A DNA stretch of 64,000 bases from Cerasicoccus frondis (GTDB taxonomy: Bacteria > Verrucomicrobiota > Verrucomicrobiia > Opitutales > Cerasicoccaceae): NCBI GenBank assembly GCA_031296915.1, contig JAVDPC010000029.1:1-64000 (forward strand), given 5' to 3'. The translations under genes were made by a program, and so were the position numbers. Within the stretch, counting starts at the first letter, position 1. The number at the start of each line of letters is the position of its first letter. The notes under the pieces were generated by a model that worked only from the letters and a program-made list of their open reading frames with translations, was not told the DNA's origin and searched no databases. Of the stretch, positions 59,229 to 64,000 are shown piece by piece.

Positions 59229-59750
59229 GATTAAAGGATAACACGTGTCTTAATGCAATCAAATTCATCTAAATCATCCGATTGACCACAAGTTGCCAAC
59301 CCTCCGACTTGCTGAATCCTAAGCCAGAAGATTCATTATCAAAGCAATCAGACCGGGCGATCCATTCACCCAAGCACACTTCACGCTTACGTAACTGAGT
59401 CCGCTTGAGTCGTTCGTCTGGCGCACATTCTCCTCGATAATTCTTCACGTCTTCGCGTGAGTTCACTTAGTGTAAGCGGCTCTGGCCAAATTCAGGGCCC
59501 TCAAAAGCTTTAATTTGAAAACACTACCTGGAGTTTCCAGCTACGTTCACCAAACACGCTGAGGGCCAATTGATAAAAAAATCCACCGGCAAAGCAGATT
59601 TAACGTGATTTTTGCCGGAAACCGGTCAAATAAGGTGTTTTTTCAGTTAAAAATAGTCATTGCGCCATCTGCAATGGCTGGCCTAATCTTTGGCGCTTAT
59701 CAATCCCCTGGACCACCGCGCGTAACCAACCGCGCAGAAACCAATTGCTT
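59229..59750. other. Intergenic region upstream of accB
   Basis: 522 bp, the longest non-coding stretch here. A minus-strand ORF of 65 codons lies at 59269-59466, but nothing supports it as a gene. The rest is AT-rich and holds the accB promoter region. No terminator or recognised RNA is seen. Confidence 0.45.
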
Positions 59751-60206
59751 ATGGACATCAAGGAGATCAAACAGATCGTTGAACTAATGAAGCGTTCGGA
59801 CCTGACGGAGTTCGAGATTGAGGAAAAAGACCTCAAGCTCCGCATCAGCCGTAACGGAGGCGTCGTCGTCGCCGCTCCTATCGCTGCGCCCGCTGCCGCG
59901 CCTGCTCCGGTAGCCGCTGAACCAGCTGCTGCTCCTGCCGCTTCGGCGGCCCCGAAAGATGAACCCGGCGTAACCATCATCAAGTCTCCGATGGTTGGCA
60001 CCTTCTACCGCGCGCCCAGCCCGGACAGCAAGGTCTTCGCCGACATCGGCACGAAGGTCAAGCCAGACTCCGTGGTCTGCATCATCGAAGCGATGAAGGT
60101 CATGAATGAAATCAACGCGGAAGTCTCCGGCTCCATTGTAGAAATTCTCGTCGAAAACGGTCAGGCCGTTGAATACGGACAAGCCTTGTTCAAGGTTAAG
60201 GCTTAA
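59751..60206 (+). CDS. accB: Biotin carboxyl carrier protein of acetyl-CoA carboxylase
   Basis: 151 aa from the ATG at 59751. The Ala/Pro-rich flexible linker (about 38-72) precedes the biotinyl domain, with EAMKVM (biotinylated Lys116). It carries the CO2 for malonyl-CoA synthesis. The next gene, accC, is 56 bp downstream. Confidence 0.96.
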   Translation: MDIKEIKQIVELMKRSDLTEFEIEEKDLKLRISRNGGVVVAAPIAAPAAAPAPVAAEPAAAPAASAAPKDEPGVTIIKSPMVGTFYRAPSPDSKVFADIGTKVKPDSVVCIIEAMKVMNEINAEVSGSIVEILVENGQAVEYGQALFKVKA

Positions 60207-60262
60207 CAAACGCATTACCTGCAAGCGCGCCAACGGCAATCCGTGGGCGCGTGCGATTATCC

Positions 60263-61642
60263 ATGATTCAAAAGATACTCATTGCCAACCGTGGCGAAAT
60301 CGCCCTGCGCATCGTGCGCGCCTGCCGGGAACTCGGCATCCGCACGCTGGCGGTCTACTCCGAAGCCGACGAACAAAGCCTGCACGTGCAGTTGGCTGAT
60401 GAAGCCATCTGCATCGGGCCCGCCGCCTCTTCGGAAAGCTACCTGAAGGCCGACCGCATCATCAGCGCAGCGGAAATCGCCGACGTCGACGCCATTCACC
60501 CGGGCTTCGGCTTCCTCTCGGAAAACGCCGAATTCGCTGAACAGTGCGAAAGCTGCAACATCAAGTTTATTGGCCCGAAGTCGGAAACCATCCGCCTAAT
60601 GGGCGACAAGGCCATGGCCAAGGAAGTCGCCAAGCGCGCCAAGGCTCCGACTATTCCTGGCAGTGATGGCCCCGTCAACGATGAGAAGGAGGCGGTCAAG
60701 ATCGCCAAGGAAATCGGTTTCCCGGTCATCATCAAGGCGGTCGCCGGTGGCGGCGGCAAAGGCATGCGCCTGGCCCACAACGCCATGGCCTTCGCCAAGG
60801 AATTTAACACCGCACGCCAGGAAGCCGAAAAAGCGTTCGGCAATGGCGACGTCTACATCGAGAAATACATCGAAGAGCCGCGCCACATCGAGTTCCAGAT
60901 TCTGGCCGACGAGCATGGCAAGGTCCTCCACCTCGGCGAGCGCGATTGCTCCGTGCAGCGTCGCTACCAAAAGCTGATCGAAGAGGCGCCCTCCCCCTAC
61001 CTGACCGACAAACTCCGCGCCAAAATGGGCGCAGCTGCGGTCCGCATTGCCCAGGAGTGTGACTACCAGAACGCCGGCACCGTCGAGTTCCTCGTCGATA
61101 AAAACGGCGACTTCTACTTCATCGAAATGAACGCCCGTATCCAGGTGGAGCATGGTGTCACCGAGGAAGTCACTGGCCTCGACCTCGTGAAGCGCCAAAT
61201 CCGCATCGCCGGCGGCGAAAAACTCGAACTGGAGCAGAAGGATATTAAAATCCTCCGTCACTGCATCGAGTGTCGCATTAACGCTGAGGATCCAACCCGC
61301 AATTTCGCGCCCTGCCCAGGCGAAGTGAAGTTCTACTACACTCCCGGCGGCCACGGCGTGCGCATTGACTCACACGTCTACCAAGGCTACCACGTGCCGC
61401 CTTACTACGACAGCATGGTCGCCAAACTAATGGTCTATGGGCGCACCCGCGAGATTGCCATGGACCGCATGTACCGTGCGCTCAATGAATACATGATTCG
61501 CGGCATCAAAACCACGATTCCGTTCTGCGCCGCCGTCATGAAAGACCCGGTCTTCCGCAGCGGCGATGTCACCACGAAGTACATTGAGGAATTCCTCAGC
61601 CGCACGCCGCGGGATGTCTTCACCATCGACGACTCCATGTAA
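60263..61642 (+). CDS. accC: Biotin carboxylase AccC
   Basis: 459 aa from the ATG at 60263; an in-frame GTG start at 60251 is possible. ATP-grasp fold: IANRGEIALR, GGGGKGMR, EKYIEEPRHIEFQ, EMNARIQVEH and the C-terminal domain are complete. It carboxylates biotin of AccB. Operon: accB-accC-asp23-amaP-thiE. Confidence 0.97.
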   Translation: MIQKILIANRGEIALRIVRACRELGIRTLAVYSEADEQSLHVQLADEAICIGPAASSESYLKADRIISAAEIADVDAIHPGFGFLSENAEFAEQCESCNIKFIGPKSETIRLMGDKAMAKEVAKRAKAPTIPGSDGPVNDEKEAVKIAKEIGFPVIIKAVAGGGGKGMRLAHNAMAFAKEFNTARQEAEKAFGNGDVYIEKYIEEPRHIEFQILADEHGKVLHLGERDCSVQRRYQKLIEEAPSPYLTDKLRAKMGAAAVRIAQECDYQNAGTVEFLVDKNGDFYFIEMNARIQVEHGVTEEVTGLDLVKRQIRIAGGEKLELEQKDIKILRHCIECRINAEDPTRNFAPCPGEVKFYYTPGGHGVRIDSHVYQGYHVPPYYDSMVAKLMVYGRTREIAMDRMYRALNEYMIRGIKTTIPFCAAVMKDPVFRSGDVTTKYIEEFLSRTPRDVFTIDDSM

Positions 61643-61732
61643 CCCTAAACGGAACTTGGTGGTATTTTTCGTGATCAAAGATTGAATTATCGCCATTATT
61701 CCGTAAACATTTGGATATAAACCATAAAAATC

Positions 61733-62191
61733 ATGCCAGCGAAAAAGAAAGCCGACGTGCCGGTGGACGAACCGGATCCCCACACCATACCAGTGCCGAC
61801 TGAAGAAAGCGACGAGGTTGACGAGATTAAAATCACCTTTCAGGTGGTCGCCAACATCGTGAAAATGTCGACCATGGAGGTCGATGGCGTTTACTCCGTG
61901 AAGGATGGTTCCGACGGCATTTGGGAAACGTTCGGTGGCCGCAAGAGCGAAAAAGGCGTCGAAGTAATCGAGGACGAAGCTGGCGAGTATGTCATCAAGA
62001 TCCACGTCGAGCTCCTCTTTGGCGTAAAGCTGGCTGACACTGCCCGCATCATCCAACAGCATGTGCGTGAGCAAGTAGAAACCATGACCGGCAAGAGCGT
62101 TTCCAAGGTAGATGTCTACATCGACGGCGTTCGCGAAGTCGCTCCCAAGATCGAGGACAAGGACACCTGGAACCCGCCACACACCGATTAA
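61733..62191 (+). CDS. Asp23/Gls24-family envelope protein (YqhY-like)
   Basis: 152 aa. The Asp23 core is ITFQVVANIVKMSTMEVDGV to about residue 135 (VHVELLFGVKLADTARIIQ, VSKVDVYIDGV). B. subtilis yqhY, an Asp23-family gene, also follows accB-accC, and the linkage is reproduced here in a Gram-negative. Probably located at the membrane through the AmaP-like protein encoded next. Confidence 0.9.
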   Translation: MPAKKKADVPVDEPDPHTIPVPTEESDEVDEIKITFQVVANIVKMSTMEVDGVYSVKDGSDGIWETFGGRKSEKGVEVIEDEAGEYVIKIHVELLFGVKLADTARIIQQHVREQVETMTGKSVSKVDVYIDGVREVAPKIEDKDTWNPPHTD

Positions 62192-62204
62192 CCTTATCTA
62201 GCGC

Positions 62205-62999
62205 ATGGATTTCGACATCAAGCAACAGTTGCTGGACCTCTACAACGCGTCATTCTCATTTCAGAATCCGCAGTGGTGGTATTGGTGGTTGGGCGCCGCA
62301 GGCGTCATCCTGGTGTTGATCATTATTTTCCGCCTACGCAGTTCGAGTAAGAATTTCCGTGTCTTCCGCGACGAAAGCGGCGTAGCGGAAACCACAAATT
62401 CCGCGCTCCGCGACTTGGTCCGCATTGCCTGCGACGGCGTCGAAACCGCCAGCAAGCCCAAGATTAGTTTCAAGAAGAAGCATGGTCGCATCAATGTAGA
62501 GATCCGCGCGAAACTTTATCAGGGGCAGCGTCTCGGTGAAGTCCGCGACCACATGCGTCGCCGTGTGACGAAAATCTTCCAGGACACCCACGGCATTCTG
62601 GTCGGCGATGTCAGCTTCACGGCAACCGGCTTTAAGAAGAGCAACAATGCTCCTGCCATGGATGCGGAACCTGAAGCCTACGAGCCCATCACGAAGCTTG
62701 AGCCAAAGCCCGAACCTCAAAAGGAACCGGAGCCGAAGCCGGATAATAAGCCCGCTTTCATCGCACCCAAGGAGCCAGAAGAAACCAAGCCCGCAAAGGA
62801 AGAACCGAAAGCAGAATCCACTGAGGAGCCGAAGAAAAAAGGCGGCCTGTTTGGCGGTTTTGGCGGCAAGAAAAACAAGCCTTCCATCGTCGAGGACGCT
62901 CAGAAAAAAGATGCTGGCGAGCCATTGGAGGACGACGACTTTTCCGCATTGTTGGCTGAAAACGACGAGCTTCCCGAAAAGAAGTCCGAAGGTAACTAA
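62205..62999 (+). CDS. AmaP-like membrane anchor for Asp23 protein
   Basis: 264 aa. One transmembrane helix (WWLGAAGVILVLIIIFRLRS), then an Asp23-like domain (about 65-140, LRDLVRIACDGVE, FQDTHGILVGDV), then a long Glu/Pro/Lys-rich disordered tail. The gene starts 13 bp after asp23. By analogy with Staphylococcus AmaP-Asp23 it anchors the Asp23 protein to the inner membrane. Confidence 0.78.
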   Translation: MDFDIKQQLLDLYNASFSFQNPQWWYWWLGAAGVILVLIIIFRLRSSSKNFRVFRDESGVAETTNSALRDLVRIACDGVETASKPKISFKKKHGRINVEIRAKLYQGQRLGEVRDHMRRRVTKIFQDTHGILVGDVSFTATGFKKSNNAPAMDAEPEAYEPITKLEPKPEPQKEPEPKPDNKPAFIAPKEPEETKPAKEEPKAESTEEPKKKGGLFGGFGGKKNKPSIVEDAQKKDAGEPLEDDDFSALLAENDELPEKKSEGN

Positions 63000-63013
63000 T
63001 CAGCCGCCCCCCA

Positions 63014-63652
63014 ATGAGCGATATTTGGCCGACGCCCCCACGCGTGTATGGCATTCTGGACACAGGATACGTCGCGCCGGAGGATTGGATTTCAAAATGC
63101 CAAGCGCTGCTTGATGGCGGCGCCGACATCATTCAACTAAGGGCCAAAGGCAGCACTTTAGATCAGCGGCGCCAATTACTGGAGTCGATATTGCCGCTCT
63201 TCGCGCTCAGTTCGACACCGCTGGTGCTGAATGACGACTGGGAACTGGCTTGCGAATACGAAGGCGTCGGCGTCCATGTTGGCCAAGACGACACGCCAGT
63301 CGCTGAAGTTCGCGCGGCGCTGGGTCCGGACCGTGTCCTCGGCCTATCGACTCATTCTCCCGAGCAGGCGGATGGGGCCATTGCGTTGGCGGATCAACTA
63401 ACCTACTTTGCGGTCGGCCCAGTTTTCGCCACCCAAACCAAGCCTGACTACACGCCCGTCGGACTGGAGCTCGTGCACTACGTTGCCTCCCAACGCCCCC
63501 CCCTTCCGTGGTTCTGCATCGGGGGCGTCAAGCGCGGTAATGCGCGCCAAGTTATCGAAGCGGGCGCAGAGGCATTGGTCGCCGTCTCTGATTTGCTCTG
63601 CGCCAAGGACACCGCTACCGCAGTGCAAGAGCTACGCGAACAGTTTGCGTAG
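63014..63652 (+). CDS. thiE: Thiamine phosphate synthase ThiE
   Basis: 212 aa TIM-barrel. DGGADIIQLRAKG, LVLNDDWELA, GVHVGQDD, GLSTHSPEQA and FAVGPVFATQTK are family motifs for HMP-PP and thiazole phosphate binding. It makes thiamine monophosphate. It begins 14 bp after the AmaP-like gene. A C8 tract is at 63496-63503. Confidence 0.93.
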   Translation: MSDIWPTPPRVYGILDTGYVAPEDWISKCQALLDGGADIIQLRAKGSTLDQRRQLLESILPLFALSSTPLVLNDDWELACEYEGVGVHVGQDDTPVAEVRAALGPDRVLGLSTHSPEQADGAIALADQLTYFAVGPVFATQTKPDYTPVGLELVHYVASQRPPLPWFCIGGVKRGNARQVIEAGAEALVAVSDLLCAKDTATAVQELREQFA

Positions 63653-63661
63653 TTGCCCTAC

Positions 63662-64000
63662 CTATTCGACGCCGAAACGGTAGATTGTCGTCGAGCGAAA
63701 CACCTCGCCTGCGTGCAAAACGCCATTCCCGAGTTCGGGGCAGTTTACGCCATTCGGATAATCGTGGGTCTCCAGGCAAAAGCCACTGTGTAGACCATAC
63801 GAACCAGTCTTGCCGGGTTCCCCCTCCTCCATCTGAGCGCTCGTGTAAAACTGCAGGTAAGGCTCGGTCGTCAGCGTTTCCAGCACACGCCCCGTGTGAG
63901 GCTCACGCACGCGCGCAACCAAACGTGGCTCTTCCGTGCGCCCCTCGGGCAAAAAGTATCCGTCGCCATGCCCCTGAAAAAGCCCTGTCACACGGTCACT
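63662..64000 (-). CDS. galM: Aldose 1-epimerase (galM), C-terminal part, truncated by window end
   Basis: The last 112 codons are visible and the frame is open across 64000, so the start lies outside. VREPHTGRVLETLTTEP and HSGFCLETHDYPNGVNCPE are family motifs. It interconverts alpha- and beta-aldoses. Confidence 0.9.
   Translation of the reverse strand, partial: SDRVTGLFQGHGDGYFLPEGRTEEPRLVARVREPHTGRVLETLTTEPYLQFYTSAQMEEGEPGKTGSYGLHSGFCLETHDYPNGVNCPELGNGVLHAGEVFRSTTIYRFGVE

Noticed and set aside
59269..59466. 65-codon minus-strand open frame in the accB upstream region
   Set aside because: No ribosome binding site, no domain and no neighbour context; a short chance frame is more likely.

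Overview
The window reads as a chromosomal segment of a Verrucomicrobiota bacterium, most likely of the Opitutae (Puniceicoccales/Opitutales type). The pointers are two PEP-CTERM proteins, a large pseudopilin-like protein of the Verru_Chthon-cassette type, glycoside hydrolases, an mcsA-mcsB-clpC operon without ctsR, Gram-negative envelope genes (lpxA, fabZ, TolC/HlyD/Lol-type export, SurA) and moderately high GC. The taxonomic call is inference from gene content; no rRNA or tRNA gene is visible.

Layout. 0.3-7.5 kb: B12-type radical SAM enzyme, ksgA/rsmA, a large GH106-like glycoside hydrolase, a conserved unknown and purU. 7.7-14.6 kb: secreted unknown, a non-autonomous mobile element, lexA, rnc, mfd and a SurA-like chaperone. 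14.7-20.4 kb (minus): clpC, mcsB, mcsA, fabZ, guanine deaminase and a small lipoprotein. 20.6-30.9 kb: pseudopilin-like giant and partner, a PEP-CTERM protein, a degenerate glutaredoxin-fold protein, transaldolase, DUF423 protein, a highly expressed outer-membrane barrel and aroB. 31-36.7 kb: unknown, lpxA, pdxA, PEP-CTERM protein, plsY, serA. 36.8-43.9 kb (minus): vsr, C5 DNA methyltransferase, HEAT-repeat and VWA-like membrane proteins, YmdB-type phosphodiesterase, NmrA-like protein. 44-53.2 kb: ilvB, GT2, rsmE, and a TolC/HlyD/ABC export operon with an embedded HIT gene. 53.2-59.2 kb: nitroreductase-like protein, a second and complete mobile element, MHS-type MFS transporter, ammonium transporter-histidine kinase fusion with its response regulator, GH16 enzyme. 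59.7-64 kb: accB, accC, Asp23, AmaP-like anchor, thiE and the 3' part of galM.

The most notable system is the Amt-histidine kinase/receiver pair at 55.8-58.4 kb. A near-consensus sigma-54 promoter sits so close that it implies a shorter start codon, giving a compact ammonium-sensing module under apparent nitrogen-type control. Also notable are a miniature inverted-repeat element whose CTAG borders supply stop codons of neighbouring genes, a 17-bp palindrome carried inside coding sequence in ksgA and the GH106-like gene in different reading frames, and C8/C9 tracts recurring in many ORFs, including a G8 run just after the methyltransferase start codon.

Most of the window is housekeeping in short operons separated by clear rho-independent terminators. 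No CRISPR array, prophage or autonomous transposase was found.
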